Positions 28,231-39,587 are shown, counted from the stretch's first letter. The stretch is 64,000 bases of DNA from an uncultured Ferrovum sp. (GCA_903909215.1 CAIVUX010000006.1:1-64000); one strand, 5' to 3'. Numbers and translations are program-made. The notes: generated by a model not told the origin, from the letters alone.

Positions 28231-28306
28231 AACGCTAATTTACCACGCCCCTGAGCTGCATGGAATCGGTGCTAGACTTTACCCTCTTACCTCCTTGAGC
28301 ACTGTC

Positions 28307-29200
28307 ATGACCGTTGAATCTGTGGACCACCCCCGCTGGAAAGGGTTTATAGCCGCCGGGACGGTCATTTGTTGTTGGACAGGATTTAACATTGTGTCGC
28401 GTTTGGGTGGCAAAAGCGTCCTCACGCCTTTCGATATGACCGCCTTGCGCTTTATGGTGTCTGGGCTGTTCATGCTGCCGGTGTTTTTTATATTCAGCAA
28501 TCAGCTGCCCTGGCGCCGCTTGGTGGTATTGGCATGGGTGGGTGGCACGATGTACGCATTGCTGGCCTACAGTGGTTTTGCATTAGCTCCCGCCGCCCAT
28601 GCCGGTATTCTTATTAATGGAGGCGTACCGCTCGCCACCGCGTTAATCGCATGGCTGTGGTTAAAAGACAAACCCTCAGGACGTGCGTTAGTGGCATTGA
28701 CCCTCGCCGCCTCCGGTGTGCTGATTATTGGCGTACAAAGCCTAGGGGCACCGCACCCCGACACCCCGCAAGAATGGTTGGGAGATTTGTTTTTTATAGG
28801 GGCTGCTTGCCTGTGGGCCAGTTATGGCATTTTGGTCCGTCTGTGGCATGTGCGCCCTGTGGACGCCATGAGCGGAATTGCCGTCACTTCTGCAGTGCTT
28901 TATTTGCCGGTCTACATTTTATTTTTACCCAAAGCGCTGGCCGCAGCCTCACTGAATGACATCTTATTGCAAGCGGTCTACCAAGGTATGGTGGCAGCAC
29001 TGGTGGCGGCGTTTTGTTATGCCTACGCCACATTATCGTTGGGCAGCAGTGCGGCTTCTTTAATGTTGGCCATTGTTCCTGCCACATCCGCATTACTGGC
29101 GGTGCCCTTGCTAGGGGAAACCATTACCGCAATAACAGGGTTGGGAGTGCTGCTGGTTACTGCGGGTGCCACCATGGGCGCCTTGCTGAGAAAAAAATGA
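28307..29200 (+). CDS. EamA/DMT-family transporter
   Basis: A 297-aa protein with about ten membrane helices in two EamA repeats. Repeat one ends near LKDKPSGRALVALTLAASGV, and repeat two has the equivalent LLGETITAITGLGVLLVTAG. Family members export amino acids, nucleosides or other metabolites; the substrate here is unknown. ATG 28307 (MTVESVDHPRWKG) fits the family start. The longer open frame from 28103 lies antisense over the PP0621-type gene and is not used. Confidence 0.88.
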   Translation: MTVESVDHPRWKGFIAAGTVICCWTGFNIVSRLGGKSVLTPFDMTALRFMVSGLFMLPVFFIFSNQLPWRRLVVLAWVGGTMYALLAYSGFALAPAAHAGILINGGVPLATALIAWLWLKDKPSGRALVALTLAASGVLIIGVQSLGAPHPDTPQEWLGDLFFIGAACLWASYGILVRLWHVRPVDAMSGIAVTSAVLYLPVYILFLPKALAAASLNDILLQAVYQGMVAALVAAFCYAYATLSLGSSAASLMLAIVPATSALLAVPLLGETITAITGLGVLLVTAGATMGALLRKK

Positions 29201-29229
29201 CAGCCATTGTAAATGTGTAAACGTATCAT

Positions 29230-29261
29230 GGGGTCAGAATCCAAATCTGGGGTCTGACCCC
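29230..29261. repeat. 13-bp palindrome with a degenerate partner
   Basis: An exact copy at 29249-29261 and a degenerate one (GGGGTCAGAATCC) at 29230-29242, separated by AAATCT. They form the 3' end of the small HTH gene on the minus strand and include its TGA stop. Confidence 0.85.
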
Positions 29262-29434
29262 AAGTAACTCTTTTGAATCGCCCCTGTATAAATGACACGG
29301 ACAGGAAACGTATTAGTAGAAACTTGGTTATAAATAGTTTGCTTTGCTTTGCGCAGTATTTTGGCACACTCAGCGGGGGTCAAATTTGGCGTATTTGGAA
29401 AAATATTTTTTAACTCATCTAGGATAGTAGGCAT
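29234..29434 (-). pseudogene. truncated helix-turn-helix (excisionase/AlpA-like) protein
   Basis: A 66-aa frame. LTPAECAKILRKAKQTIYNQ followed by NTFPVRVIYTG looks like the DNA-binding helix-turn-helix and wing of small phage or island regulators of the AlpA/excisionase type. The last nine residues (GSDPRFGF and the stop) are encoded by the 13-bp repeat pair, which seems to have replaced the natural C-terminus. It lies between an EamA gene and a tRNA-Pro half, so it is best read as the remains of an integrated element. The family assignment is by motif only. Confidence 0.5.
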
Positions 29435-29440
29435 TTTTTT

Positions 29441-29510
29441 GTTGAAAATCCGTTGAAAAAAGCGTTGAAAATAAGTAGTAAATGAAGATTCTTGTAGTAA
29501 ACAATAGTAA
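29441..29510 (+). repeat. short iterated repeats near the tRNA-Pro half
   Basis: GTTGAAAA occurs at 29441, 29452 and 29464 (11-12 bp apart). GTAGTAAA follows at 29475 and 29494, and TAGTAA at 29505. Such iterons between a small HTH gene and a broken tRNA resemble integrase or excisionase arm sites. No other feature is seen in 29435-29576. Confidence 0.5.
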
Positions 29511-29576
29511 CTGCCAGTAAGACTAACTCATTGTTAATAAATATAATCCATGTAACTGCTTGCTCTGATATTCGCC

Positions 29577-29615
29577 TCCCGAACGCAGTACTCTACCAGG
29601 CTGAGCTACACCCCG
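29577..29615 (-). pseudogene. 5' half of tRNA-Pro(CGG)
   Basis: From 29615 on the minus strand, the first 39 nt of a tRNA-Pro are intact: acceptor strand CGGGGTG, D arm TAGCTCAGCCTGGTAGAGTA, anticodon strand CTGCG, and loop TTCGGGA with anticodon CGG. The next bases (GGCGAATATC) do not continue the tRNA: there is no CGCAG to close the stem, no T arm and no CCA. As with the CAT tRNA at 156-194, the break is just after the anticodon loop. Confidence 0.7.
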
Positions 29616-29676
29616 AATGTAACGCCATCAACTGGAAACAAAATTCTATCCTAGCGCGCATGCTATCGCTAGAACA

Positions 29677-30384
29677 CTAAACGCGCAGGCCTGTCACCCA
29701 AGTTTTATACACTTGCACCGCCATTTGGTTGAGGGCGGGCAACTTATGCGGAATATCCGCCAGAATGGTCGGCACAGATTGCACAGAGAGAACAGAGTTG
29801 GCGGCAATTTCTACCACACCCTCTTGGCACCAGCGACGGATAACAGGCTCGGTCATCTCAATATGAAATTGCATGCCCAAATGAGGGCCTAAGGCAAACG
29901 CTTGGTGAGCACAGGCTTCACTACCGGCAATTAATTGCGCGTCCGCAGGCAAGCTCCATGTTTCACCATGCCAATGAAAGGCATCAAACTGTTCTGTGCT
30001 ACCAAACCAATGGCGCGCGACGGGCGTCTGGGCTATGGTCACCGCCCTCCAACCAATCTCTTTAACGCCGTTACGCGTCACTTGTCCGCCCAACGCGCGG
30101 CACATCAATTGTGAACCCAGACAATGGCCCAACACGGGGATGTCTTTATCCACGGCCTGACAGATAAGCTGCAACACCGGTTCAATCCAGGGCAAATCAT
30201 CATTCGCACTCATGGGTCCGCCCATAAACACCAGACCGGCAAAATCTTCTGCATACTGCGGCACCATCGCGCCCTCATCTAACGCCATCAGCTGCCAAGG
30301 AATTTGCTGCGCGTCAAGATAATCCGCAAAAAAGGCTGGGCCTTCGGTAGCAGAGTGGCGAAAAATGGCGACGGGTTTATTCAC
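29677..30384 (-). CDS. class I glutamine amidotransferase-like protein
   Basis: A 235-aa protein of the GATase1/GMP-synthase-like family. The triad is visible: Cys88 in VLGHCLGSQLMCRALGG, and His174 and Glu176 in MQFHIEMTE. GLVFMGGPMSANDD is the usual oxyanion-side loop. There is no synthetase partner next to it, so it may hydrolyse gamma-glutamyl compounds rather than feed a synthase. The substrate is unknown. Confidence 0.85.
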   Translation of the reverse strand: MNKPVAIFRHSATEGPAFFADYLDAQQIPWQLMALDEGAMVPQYAEDFAGLVFMGGPMSANDDLPWIEPVLQLICQAVDKDIPVLGHCLGSQLMCRALGGQVTRNGVKEIGWRAVTIAQTPVARHWFGSTEQFDAFHWHGETWSLPADAQLIAGSEACAHQAFALGPHLGMQFHIEMTEPVIRRWCQEGVVEIAANSVLSVQSVPTILADIPHKLPALNQMAVQVYKTWVTGLRV

Positions 30385-30407
30385 GATGCGGATAAACTGA
30401 GTTGAAA

Positions 30408-31376
30408 TTAGCGCGTGCGATGAATGGCCAGATGGGCCAATAACGCCAGCCCTTCGCGTTGCGCAGAAGGGGGCAGTACGGTGAGCGCCGCGCAGGCTGC
30501 ATCCGCTTCACGCTGGGCGCAAGCGCGGGCATAGTCTAGGGCGCCTGATTGTTGAATAACGTTTACTACGGCATCCATTTGTTCCATGCCGCCCTCCGTA
30601 ATGGCGTGACGAATAACTGCGGCTTGCTCTGCTGTCCCTTCGCGCATGATAAAAATAAGCGGGAGCGTGGCCTTGCCTTCTGCCAAATCATCGCCTAAGT
30701 TTTTACCAGTTTGATTGATATCACCCGAGTAATCCAGCACATCATCAATCACTTGAAAGGCGGTTCCCAAATGCGCGCCGTAGGTGGCCATGGCTTCTTG
30801 GACGTCGGTGGGCGCATGGGTCAATAAAGCACCGCAACGCGCGGCGGCTTCAAAGAGCTTAGCGGTTTTGTAGCGAATTACTTGTAGGTAGCGGGTTTCA
30901 TCAATGTCGGGATCGTGGCAGTTAAGCAACTGCAACACCTCCCCCTCCGCAATCACATTGGTGGCATCCGCCAATGTTGCCATGACACGCATGTCATTAA
31001 TGGACACCATCATTTGAAAGGCGCGCGAATAGACAAAGTCGCCCACCAACACGCTGGTGGCATTGCCAAATAATTCGTTGGCGGTTTTTTTGCCACGGCG
31101 CATTTCTGATTTATCCACCACATCATCGTGCAGCAAGGTGGCAGTGTGAATAAACTCCACCACCGCAGCCAAGGTATGGTGGTGATGTCCCGCGTAACTC
31201 AGGGCACGGGCGACCAATACCGTGAGCACCGGGCGCAGACGCTTGCCACCACTTTGGATAATGTATTCAGACACCTGACTGACCAAGGCCACCTCGGAGT
31301 GCAGCTGTTGCCGGATAACCCGATCCACGGCCGCCATATCCTCTTTTACCAACTCGTTAATGCGTTCAAAACCCAC
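30408..31376 (-). CDS. ispB: octaprenyl (polyprenyl) diphosphate synthase
   Basis: A 322-aa trans-prenyltransferase that builds the isoprenoid side chain of ubiquinone. The first aspartate-rich motif is LLHDDVVDKSEMRRG (DDVVD at 84-88) and the second is VIDDVLDYSGD. GGKRLRPVL near the N-terminus binds IPP. It diverges from rplU, the usual arrangement in proteobacteria. The exact chain length cannot be read from the sequence. Confidence 0.95.
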   Translation of the reverse strand: MGFERINELVKEDMAAVDRVIRQQLHSEVALVSQVSEYIIQSGGKRLRPVLTVLVARALSYAGHHHHTLAAVVEFIHTATLLHDDVVDKSEMRRGKKTANELFGNATSVLVGDFVYSRAFQMMVSINDMRVMATLADATNVIAEGEVLQLLNCHDPDIDETRYLQVIRYKTAKLFEAAARCGALLTHAPTDVQEAMATYGAHLGTAFQVIDDVLDYSGDINQTGKNLGDDLAEGKATLPLIFIMREGTAEQAAVIRHAITEGGMEQMDAVVNVIQQSGALDYARACAQREADAACAALTVLPPSAQREGLALLAHLAIHRTR

Positions 31377-31469
31377 GAGACACCAGCCTTTTCGTTAAAC
31401 CCCAGATGGGGCATGTTAGGGATTGGAGGCGACAACTGTCAATGAAGGCCACTATTTAGGACTGTTGTA

Positions 31470-31521
31470 GGGTTTGCTTAGGGGTCAGACCCCTAGGGGG
31501 GTCTGACCCCTAAGCAAACCC
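31470..31521. repeat. 52-nt hairpin built on a pair of 13-bp palindromes
   Basis: 24-nt perfect arms (31470-31493 and 31498-31521) flank the 4-nt centre TAGG. Each arm contains an exact 13-bp repeat plus 11 nt of flank, so the flanks have also become inverted copies. It lies between the divergent ispB and rplU genes, just upstream of the rplU promoter. Confidence 0.95.
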
Positions 31522-31545
31522 CAAGCAGCCTTCGGCTTCTAGACT

Positions 31546-31574
31546 TTGACAATAATGAGAAAAAACGGTATATT
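31546..31574 (+). promoter_or_regulatory. predicted sigma 70 promoter of rplU-rpmA
   Basis: TTGACA (31546-31551), 17 bp spacer, TATATT (31569-31574). The rplU ATG is 40 bp downstream and is preceded by GAAGGAG. Confidence 0.8.
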
Positions 31575-31613
31575 TGTCGATTGTTCGAATCAGACAGTTG
31601 AAGGAGCGTCATT

Positions 31614-31928
31614 ATGTACGCTGTTATTAAGACCGGCGGAAAGCAATACCGCGTTCAGTCCGGCGAAAAATTAAAGATTGAGCTCCTCACCGCAGAAGTG
31701 GGTGCAGAAGTGAATTTGGACCAAGTGCTGATGGTCGCCGACGGCGAAGCCATCTCCGTGGGCCGTCCTATGCTGGCAGGTGCCAATGTCACCGCCACCG
31801 TGTTGGCCCATGGCCGTCACGCCAAGGTAAAAATCTTTAAAATGCGCCGTCGCAAACATTACCAAAAGCATCAGGGGCACCGTCAAGGGTTCACCGAAGT
31901 GCAAATCAACACCATTACAGCAGGTTGA
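31614..31928 (+). CDS. rplU: 50S ribosomal protein bL21
   Basis: A 104-aa protein of the large subunit. [20 protein letters not shown] opens the family sequence, and [16 protein letters not shown] followed by FTEVQINTI closes it. A strong ribosome-binding site (GAAGGAG) precedes the ATG. It begins the rplU-rpmA-obgE-proB group. Confidence 0.98.
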   Translation: MYAVIKTGGKQYRVQSGEKLKIELLTAEVGAEVNLDQVLMVADGEAISVGRPMLAGANVTATVLAHGRHAKVKIFKMRRRKHYQKHQGHRQGFTEVQINTITAG

Positions 31929-31937
31929 GGCTAAAAC

Positions 31938-32207
31938 ATGGCACATAAAAAGGCAGGTGGCAGTTCCCGCAACGGACGCGATTCTGAATCGAAACGACTG
32001 GGCGTAAAAGCCTATGGTGGGGAACTGATCAGCGCGGGCAGCATTATTGTGCGCCAACGCGGCACCCGTATTCACCCTGGTCCTAATGTGGGCATGGGCA
32101 AAGACCATACCCTGTTTGCTAAGGTGGATGGTCATGTGGTGTTTCGCACCAAAGGCCCCTTGCAAGACAAGATTGCCGCCATCGAACCCCTTAGCCAGAC
32201 GGCATAA
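31938..32207 (+). CDS. rpmA: 50S ribosomal protein bL27
   Basis: An 89-aa protein whose N-terminal tail reaches the peptidyl-transferase centre. [20 protein letters not shown] is the standard start, and [20 protein letters not shown] follows. It lies 9 bp after rplU and is followed by a terminator-like hairpin. Confidence 0.98.
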   Translation: MAHKKAGGSSRNGRDSESKRLGVKAYGGELISAGSIIVRQRGTRIHPGPNVGMGKDHTLFAKVDGHVVFRTKGPLQDKIAAIEPLSQTA

Positions 32208-32222
32208 GGGCTTACCCCTTAA

Positions 32223-33353
<1,131 letters not shown>

Positions 33354-34475
33354 ATGACCTCTTTTGTGAAAAGCGCCAAACGCTTGGTGGTCAAAATTGG
33401 CAGCAGCCTGCTCACCGATGATGGACGGGGCCTAAACCGTGCCGCCATTAGCGGCTGGGTGGCTCAAGTGGTGGCCTTGCGCGCCGCAGGCAAGGAAGTG
33501 GTGCTGGTGTCCTCAGGTGCTGTGGCGGAGGGCATGCAGAGACTGGGTATGGCGCAACGTCCCAAACAATTACACATGTTGCAAGCGGCAGCTGCCGTAG
33601 GTCAAATGGGATTGGTGCAAGTGTGGGAATCTTGTTTTAGCGAACATGATTTGCGCACAGCGCAGATTTTACTCACCCACGAAGACTTAACCCACCGCCA
33701 ACGCTATTTAAATGCGCGCTCTACTTTGCGCACGTTATTAGAGATGGGTGTGGTGCCCATCATCAATGAAAACGATACCGTGGCCACAGATGAGATCCGC
33801 GTGGGCGATAACGACACCTTGGGCGCCTTGGTGGCCAACCTCATTGAAGCCGATGGGTTGATTATTCTTACGGACCAAGTAGGGCTGTTTACGGCAGATC
33901 CACGTCATCACCCACAAGCCACCTTGGTGAGTGAGGCGCAGGCGGGTGACCCCGCCCTTGAGGTGATGGCCGGAGGGGTGGGCAGCGCTGTGGGGCGCGG
34001 CGGCATGATTACCAAAATTACCGCGGCTGGGCGTGCTGCTCGCAGTGGCGCCCATACCGCCATTGTGTCCGGCCATGAGCCACGCATCTTAGAGCGCTTG
34101 GCCGCAGGCGAGTTAATGGGCACGCAACTCATGGCCAGCACCCAGCAACTCAGCGCCAAAAAACAGTGGCTGGCCGATCACCTACAAATTAAGGGGGACG
34201 TTATCCTTGATGCAGGGGCGGTGCGTGCCTTACGTCGTGAAGGTAAAAGTCTGTTGCCTATTGGCGTGACCGCTGTGAGTGGCACCTTTGAGCGTGGGGA
34301 ACTGGTGCGCTGTGTGGACGCTCAAGGCGTTGAAGTGGCGCGCGGACTGATCAACTACAGTGCGGCTGAAACCGCCAAGATTTTACGTACCGGCTCGGAG
34401 GGTATTGAAGCCGCGCTGGGCTACATCGACAACGAAGAACTGATTCACCGCGACAACCTCGTGGTTCTGGCTTAA
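33354..34475 (+). CDS. proB: glutamate 5-kinase
   Basis: A 373-aa enzyme catalysing the first step of proline synthesis. The amino-acid kinase domain has [41 protein letters not shown] and a glycine-rich [16 protein letters not shown]-terminal PUA domain follows ([19 protein letters not shown] ... [12 protein letters not shown]). It is the last gene of the rplU group and overlaps the converging lipoprotein gene by 4 bp. proA is not in the window. Confidence 0.96.
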   Translation: MTSFVKSAKRLVVKIGSSLLTDDGRGLNRAAISGWVAQVVALRAAGKEVVLVSSGAVAEGMQRLGMAQRPKQLHMLQAAAAVGQMGLVQVWESCFSEHDLRTAQILLTHEDLTHRQRYLNARSTLRTLLEMGVVPIINENDTVATDEIRVGDNDTLGALVANLIEADGLIILTDQVGLFTADPRHHPQATLVSEAQAGDPALEVMAGGVGSAVGRGGMITKITAAGRAARSGAHTAIVSGHEPRILERLAAGELMGTQLMASTQQLSAKKQWLADHLQIKGDVILDAGAVRALRREGKSLLPIGVTAVSGTFERGELVRCVDAQGVEVARGLINYSAAETAKILRTGSEGIEAALGYIDNEELIHRDNLVVLA

Positions 34476-35293
34476 CGAGGGACGGACAGCTCTATTTCCC
34501 GCCAGCGGTTAGCGATCTGCACTCGGCTTTGAATGGGCAAGGGGATGGGTGTGAAATTGGCGGCGGCGGCTTTGCGCTTTAACTGCTGCAATGACACACC
34601 CGCTTGCTGCAACCAAAACTGTGCGCGCGCTTGCGGAATCCAGCCATAGGCCAATAAGGGCACCGCTTCCGGTGGCGCCGCAGAGACCACATCCGTTTCA
34701 GAAAATTCCTGCTGCCATTGCTCGTAAGGCACACTCTCTACAGCAGCGTCGTGAATAATAAGCGCCATGTCCGCGCCATGACGTTGGGCATTTTCAACCT
34801 TGGCACGCCAATGACCTAAGTTAGAAGCCTTGGGGTGAGCCATGATTTCTCTTGAGGACACGGTGGTGCCATCGGGAATGGGCGGCGCGCCGGAGAGCAT
34901 CACCACGGTTTTTCCATGCATATCCGTGTTTTGATAATGATCCAAACCCAGAGCAGGTACCGTAACGCCATACCCCACAAACACCCAGTCCGATGCCGGC
35001 ACATGCACCGATTTTTCCTGACGATGCGATTTCACAATAAAGTCTTCTGGGGACTTAAGCGTGAGCAGACGACCCTTAATATGCAGCTGCAATGTGGCGC
35101 TGCTGTGAAACAGCAGCAACGCCACAGGCTGTGTGACGACCATTTTGCTGGGCACAGATGCGCCTTTATCCGGCACCGTGGCCAGAGGGGGTTGTGCGGG
35201 GACTGAAGGCCTGTTACCCAATGGACCCCAATCCGCACACCCCGTAAGCCCCAACAGCACCCCCATGAACCCCCAGCGAAATGGCTTCATCAC
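34472..35293 (-). CDS. lipoprotein with a protease-associated domain but no M28 peptidase domain
   Basis: A 273-aa protein with a lipobox ([12 protein letters not shown]). The body resembles the N-terminal half of large M28 aminopeptidases. It has [34 protein letters not shown], the PA-domain-like [19 protein letters not shown], and [20 protein letters not shown]. The sequence stops where the zinc peptidase domain would begin, and no HxD or EE metal ligands are present. It is probably an envelope protein that only binds peptide or partner. Converges on proB. Confidence 0.65.
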   Translation of the reverse strand: MMKPFRWGFMGVLLGLTGCADWGPLGNRPSVPAQPPLATVPDKGASVPSKMVVTQPVALLLFHSSATLQLHIKGRLLTLKSPEDFIVKSHRQEKSVHVPASDWVFVGYGVTVPALGLDHYQNTDMHGKTVVMLSGAPPIPDGTTVSSREIMAHPKASNLGHWRAKVENAQRHGADMALIIHDAAVESVPYEQWQQEFSETDVVSAAPPEAVPLLAYGWIPQARAQFWLQQAGVSLQQLKRKAAAANFTPIPLPIQSRVQIANRWREIELSVPR

Positions 35294-35394
35294 CCTGCCC
35301 TCAAATCAATTCAATGGAGATTTATTATCCAATGCCGTAACGGGGGCCAGATGGGCTAGAATTGCGGTTTATTTGCCTTTTTCAAGAAAACACC

Positions 35395-37113
35395 ATGCGC
35401 ATATCCCAGTTTTTTGTCTCCACGCTTAAAGAAGCCCCAGCCGAAGCCGAGCTGATTAGCCACCAATTAATGTTGCGTGCGGGCTTTATCCGCCGCTTGG
35501 GCAGTGGGCTGTACAGCTGGATGCCCATGGGGTTGCGCGTCTTGCGCAAAGTTGAGGCCGTGGTGCGGGAAGAAATGGACCGCAGTGGCGGCATTGAAGT
35601 GCTGATGCCCGCCGTGGTGCCGGCCGAATTATGGATGGAAACTGGGCGCTGGGATAAGTTTGGTCCGCAGATGCTCAAAATCAAAGACCGTCACGATCGT
35701 GATTTTTGTTTCGGTCCCACGCACGAAGAAGTGATCACCGACATTGCGCGCCGTGAAATTCGCAGCTACCGTCAACTGCCCATTAATTTCTATCAAATTC
35801 AGACCAAGTTTCGCGATGAAATTCGTCCCCGCTTTGGCGTAATGCGGGCACGAGAGTTTGTGATGAAGGATGCCTATTCCTTCCACACGGATTTGGCCAG
35901 CTTAGAAAAAACCTACGCCCTCATGCGCGACACCTACGCACGCATCTTCACGCGTTTGGGATTGCAGTTCCGCGCCGTGGCGGCTGATACCGGCGCCATC
36001 GGCGGTTCGGGCTCCCACGAATTTCATGTATTGGCCGATTCTGGTGAAGACGCCATTGCCTATTGCCCACAATCGGATTACGCCGCCAACATTGAACTGG
36101 CTGAAGCCTTGGCCCCCGCCACTCCACGCGCTGCTGCTTCTGCGGCCATGGCTCACGTCTCCACACCGCGCACCACCAGCTGCGCTGATGTAGCGGCCCT
36201 ATTAAAAGCGCCTGTCACGCAGGTGTTAAAATCCTTACTGGTGATGTCTGCGGACAACAAACCCTTCTTGCTGTTGCTGCGCGGCGACCATGAATTAAAT
36301 GAAGTGAAAGCGGGAAAATGGGTAGAGGGGTTGCGCTTTGCCTCAGACGCAGAAATTAATACCCTCTTTGGTGCCGTGAAAGGCTACATCGGGCCCATGG
36401 GGGCCAAAGAACGCGGCATTACCGTCATTGCCGATCGCTCGGCGGCGGCCATGGCCAACTTTATTTGTGGCGCCAACCAAGCCGAACAACATCTTACCCA
36501 TGTTAATTTTGCTCGCGACTTGCCCGAGCCTGAACAAGTGGCGGATTTGCGCAACGTGGTGCTAGGCGATACATCGCCCGATGGAAAAGGCGCGCTGGAA
36601 CTCTGTCGTGGCATAGAAGTGGGCCACGTGTTTCAGTTGCGCACCCAATATTCCGAAGCCATGGGGCTAACCTACTTGGATGAAGCGGGGCAAGCCAACC
36701 CGGTGGAAATGGGTTGCTATGGTATTGGGGTAAGTCGTATTGTGGCCGCCGCCATTGAGCAGAACCACGATGCGCGCGGCATTTGTTTTCCTAAAACCAT
36801 GGCACCTTTTCAGGCCAGTTTAATTGCCATTGGTTTGGGCAAGAGTACAGCCGTGAAAGAGGCGGCCGAAGCCCTCTATACCAGCATGAGTGCGGCGGGA
36901 TTGGATGTGCTCTTTGATGACCGCGATGATCGCGTGGGCGTGATGTTGGCCGATCAAGAGCTGATGGGTATTCCCGTGCGTGTAGTCGTGGGAGATAGGG
37001 GGCTAAAAGAAGGTTTGGTTGAAGTGCAAGGAAGACGCATGGAAGCTGCTGAAAAAATCCCCGCAGCCGACGTACTAAAACGCGTACAGACTTTACTGGA
37101 ACAAGCGCCTTAA
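35395..37113 (+). CDS. proS: prolyl-tRNA synthetase
   Basis: A 572-aa bacterial-type class II synthetase. Motifs include [20 protein letters not shown] at the start, LIGHT-like class II motif 2 ([20 protein letters not shown]) and the YbaK-like editing insertion (about residues 230-390, ending near [13 protein letters not shown]). The C-terminal anticodon-binding domain has [23 protein letters not shown] 35395 fits the family; the open frame extends 33 nt further upstream. It converges on yihY with a 4-bp overlap. Confidence 0.97.
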   Translation: MRISQFFVSTLKEAPAEAELISHQLMLRAGFIRRLGSGLYSWMPMGLRVLRKVEAVVREEMDRSGGIEVLMPAVVPAELWMETGRWDKFGPQMLKIKDRHDRDFCFGPTHEEVITDIARREIRSYRQLPINFYQIQTKFRDEIRPRFGVMRAREFVMKDAYSFHTDLASLEKTYALMRDTYARIFTRLGLQFRAVAADTGAIGGSGSHEFHVLADSGEDAIAYCPQSDYAANIELAEALAPATPRAAASAAMAHVSTPRTTSCADVAALLKAPVTQVLKSLLVMSADNKPFLLLLRGDHELNEVKAGKWVEGLRFASDAEINTLFGAVKGYIGPMGAKERGITVIADRSAAAMANFICGANQAEQHLTHVNFARDLPEPEQVADLRNVVLGDTSPDGKGALELCRGIEVGHVFQLRTQYSEAMGLTYLDEAGQANPVEMGCYGIGVSRIVAAAIEQNHDARGICFPKTMAPFQASLIAIGLGKSTAVKEAAEALYTSMSAAGLDVLFDDRDDRVGVMLADQELMGIPVRVVVGDRGLKEGLVEVQGRRMEAAEKIPAADVLKRVQTLLEQAP

Positions 37114-37994
37114 CGTTTAAATTCGATATCGTCAATCTTCCATGCTTGGTTTTTAAGAAGCGGGAGGTTGGCGGTGAGCACAGCACAAAACAGCACCACC
37201 ACCCAAGACAAGTCAATCCACAATAAAAAGATAGGGAATGCAGCAAAGGCACCGTACACCAGCTTGTAGGTAGTGAAGCGGGCAATGAATAAGGCAAATC
37301 CACTCCTCATAAATTCAAACAACAGCGCGGCCAACAGGCCACCCCATAGTGCATGACGAGCGCGTACGGCATGACCTGGAATTTTGTAATAGGCCAGCGC
37401 TAAGGTACTGGCCAACAGCAATACTGAAAAAAACCGTAAGGCGCTTTGCGTGGCTTCCGTGCTTTCGCCCACCCACCCCACCGACGTCCTGATCACCAAA
37501 GTGAGCAGCCATAATCCCAAACCCAACAACACGGGCCCCAACAATATCAAGACGGCATAAATGGCCAAGCGCGACCACCATGAACGGCGTGGCGCACTGC
37601 CCCAAATGGCGTTAAAAGTATTGTCCACGGTAACCGCCAACGATAAAGCAGTAACCAACAGCAACGCTAAGCCAGCGTAGGTAAGCTGTGAGGCATGATC
37701 AGAAAACTGAGTCATGTAGATGGAGATGATGCGACTGGCTGCATCAGGCAACATGTTGGCGATGACAAAATTGCGCGCCGCTTGACTGACGCTAATAAAA
37801 CCCGGGAACAGCGAGTACAGAGTAAGGCTTAAGGTCACCAGCGGCACCAAAGAAAATAATGTGGTGGTGGTGAGGCTGGCTGCAGACTGCATACACCGGT
37901 GCTGACGAAATCGGCATGCCACAAACCACGCAAATCCCAACCCGTTCAACAGCGGAAGCGCGCCTCTCGTCAAACGTTCTTTTAACACTTTCAA
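37110..37994 (-). CDS. YihY/BrkB family inner-membrane protein
   Basis: A 294-aa protein with about six membrane helices, with [28 protein letters not shown] and [20 protein letters not shown] as family blocks. Once named RNase BN, these proteins are now regarded as membrane proteins of uncertain, possibly transport, function. It lies 3 bp downstream of leuA on the same strand. Confidence 0.88.
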   Translation of the reverse strand: MKVLKERLTRGALPLLNGLGFAWFVACRFRQHRCMQSAASLTTTTLFSLVPLVTLSLTLYSLFPGFISVSQAARNFVIANMLPDAASRIISIYMTQFSDHASQLTYAGLALLLVTALSLAVTVDNTFNAIWGSAPRRSWWSRLAIYAVLILLGPVLLGLGLWLLTLVIRTSVGWVGESTEATQSALRFFSVLLLASTLALAYYKIPGHAVRARHALWGGLLAALLFEFMRSGFALFIARFTTYKLVYGAFAAFPIFLLWIDLSWVVVLFCAVLTANLPLLKNQAWKIDDIEFKR

Positions 37995-37997
37995 CGC

Positions 37998-39533
37998 TTA
38001 CACCTGCGGGCTAACCCGCTCCATGCGGGCGTCCAATCGATTAAGCGCATTCAAATACGCTTTGGCGGAAGCCACTACAATATCAGTGTCCGCTCCCAAT
38101 CCATTCACGATACGTCCACCGCGCGCCAAGCGTACCGTTACTTCGCCTTGCGATTCGGTGCCACTGGTAATGTTGTTAACCGAATACAGTTGCAATTCAG
38201 CACCGCTGTGAATGACACTTTCGATGGCTTTAAATGCCGCATCCACAGGCCCACTGCCGTTGGAGTGCGCAGATTTTTCCGCGCCCCCCATGGTCAACAC
38301 CAAGCGCGCTTGCGGGGTTTGCCCGGTTTCGCTGTGCGCCATTAAAGACACCAAAGCAAAATGCTCGTTTTCAACTTCGGTCATTTCTTCGCTCACCAAG
38401 GCTTGCAAGTCTTCGTCAAAAATATCGTGCTTCTTGTCCGCCAATTCTTTAAAGCGATCAAAGGCCGCATTTACTTTGGCATCACTATCCAAATCAATGC
38501 CCAACTCAATTAAGCGCGCCCTGAACGCATTACGTCCAGAATGCTTGCCCAATACCAATTTGTTGGCGTTCCAGCCCACGTCTTCAGCACGCATAATCTC
38601 GTAAGTCTCGCGATGCTTGAGTACACCGTCTTGGTGAATGCCGGCTTCATGGGCAAACGCATTCGCCCCCACCACGGCCTTATTGGGCTGCACTGGAAAA
38701 CCGGTAACGGACGACACCAGGCGACTGGCCGCCACAATCTGCGTGGCATCGATGCGCGTTTCCACGGCAAACACATCGCGGCGCGTGCGAATGGCCATGA
38801 CAATCTCTTCCAAAGCGGCGTTGCCTGCGCGCTCACCCAAGCCATTGATGGTGCATTCCACCTGACGGGCACCGGCCAATACCGCAGCCAGGGAATTGGA
38901 AACTGCCAAGCCCAAATCATTATGGCAATGCACCGAAAAAATAGCCTTGTCCGAATTGGGGATACGGCGCATCAAGTCCGCAATCAATTCACCATACTGA
39001 AACGGAATAGCATAGCCCACGGTGTCGGGGATGTTGATGGTGCGAGCGCCGGCTTTAATGGCGGCCTCAATCACGCGACACATAAAGTCCGGGTCCGAGC
39101 GCACCGCATCTTCACAGGAAAACTCCACGTCATCGGTGTAGTTGCGTGCCAAAGTCACGGCCTTGATAGAGGCTTCCAGTACTTGCTCAGGGGTCATGCG
39201 CAACTTCTTTTCCATATGAATGGCGGAAGTGGCGATAAAGGTGTGAATACGCCCAGAGACGGCAGGCGCAATGGCCTCTCCTGCCGCGCGAATGTCTTTT
39301 TCTTGGGCACGCGCCAAACCGCACACGGTACTGTCTTTCACCACCGAGGCTACGGCTTTAACAGACTCAAAGTCCCCTGGACTGGCCGCTGGAAAACCCG
39401 CTTCAATGACATCCACGCGCAGACGTTCCAATTGACGACCGATACGAATTTTTTCATCACGGGTCATGGATGCACCGGGGCTTTGTTCGCCATCGCGCAT
39501 GGTGGTATCAAATATGATCAATTTTTCAGACAT
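37998..39533 (-). CDS. leuA: 2-isopropylmalate synthase
   Basis: First committed enzyme of leucine synthesis, condensing 2-oxoisovalerate with acetyl-CoA. The 511-aa protein has [20 protein letters not shown] at the N-terminus and the metal-binding [17 protein letters not shown] in the barrel. GHKHD-type GKHSGRNAF follows, and a C-terminal regulatory domain for leucine feedback. The start is ATG 39533 (MSEKL); six upstream codons are in frame. Upstream lies a leucine-rich leader peptide and a hairpin, consistent with attenuation. Other leu genes are not in the window. Confidence 0.97.
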   Translation of the reverse strand: MSEKLIIFDTTMRDGEQSPGASMTRDEKIRIGRQLERLRVDVIEAGFPAASPGDFESVKAVASVVKDSTVCGLARAQEKDIRAAGEAIAPAVSGRIHTFIATSAIHMEKKLRMTPEQVLEASIKAVTLARNYTDDVEFSCEDAVRSDPDFMCRVIEAAIKAGARTINIPDTVGYAIPFQYGELIADLMRRIPNSDKAIFSVHCHNDLGLAVSNSLAAVLAGARQVECTINGLGERAGNAALEEIVMAIRTRRDVFAVETRIDATQIVAASRLVSSVTGFPVQPNKAVVGANAFAHEAGIHQDGVLKHRETYEIMRAEDVGWNANKLVLGKHSGRNAFRARLIELGIDLDSDAKVNAAFDRFKELADKKHDIFDEDLQALVSEEMTEVENEHFALVSLMAHSETGQTPQARLVLTMGGAEKSAHSNGSGPVDAAFKAIESVIHSGAELQLYSVNNITSGTESQGEVTVRLARGGRIVNGLGADTDIVVASAKAYLNALNRLDARMERVSPQV

Positions 39534-39564
39534 GATCGACTCCAGAAACAATTAATTAATCCGC

Positions 39565-39587
39565 TCTTCCCAAATGAATCGGGAAGA
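39565..39587 (-). promoter_or_regulatory. hairpin in the leuA leader
   Basis: 7-bp perfect arms (TCTTCCC and GGGAAGA) with a 9-nt loop, between the leader peptide stop and the leuA start. An AT-rich stretch follows, but no clear T run. Possible attenuator element. Confidence 0.4.
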
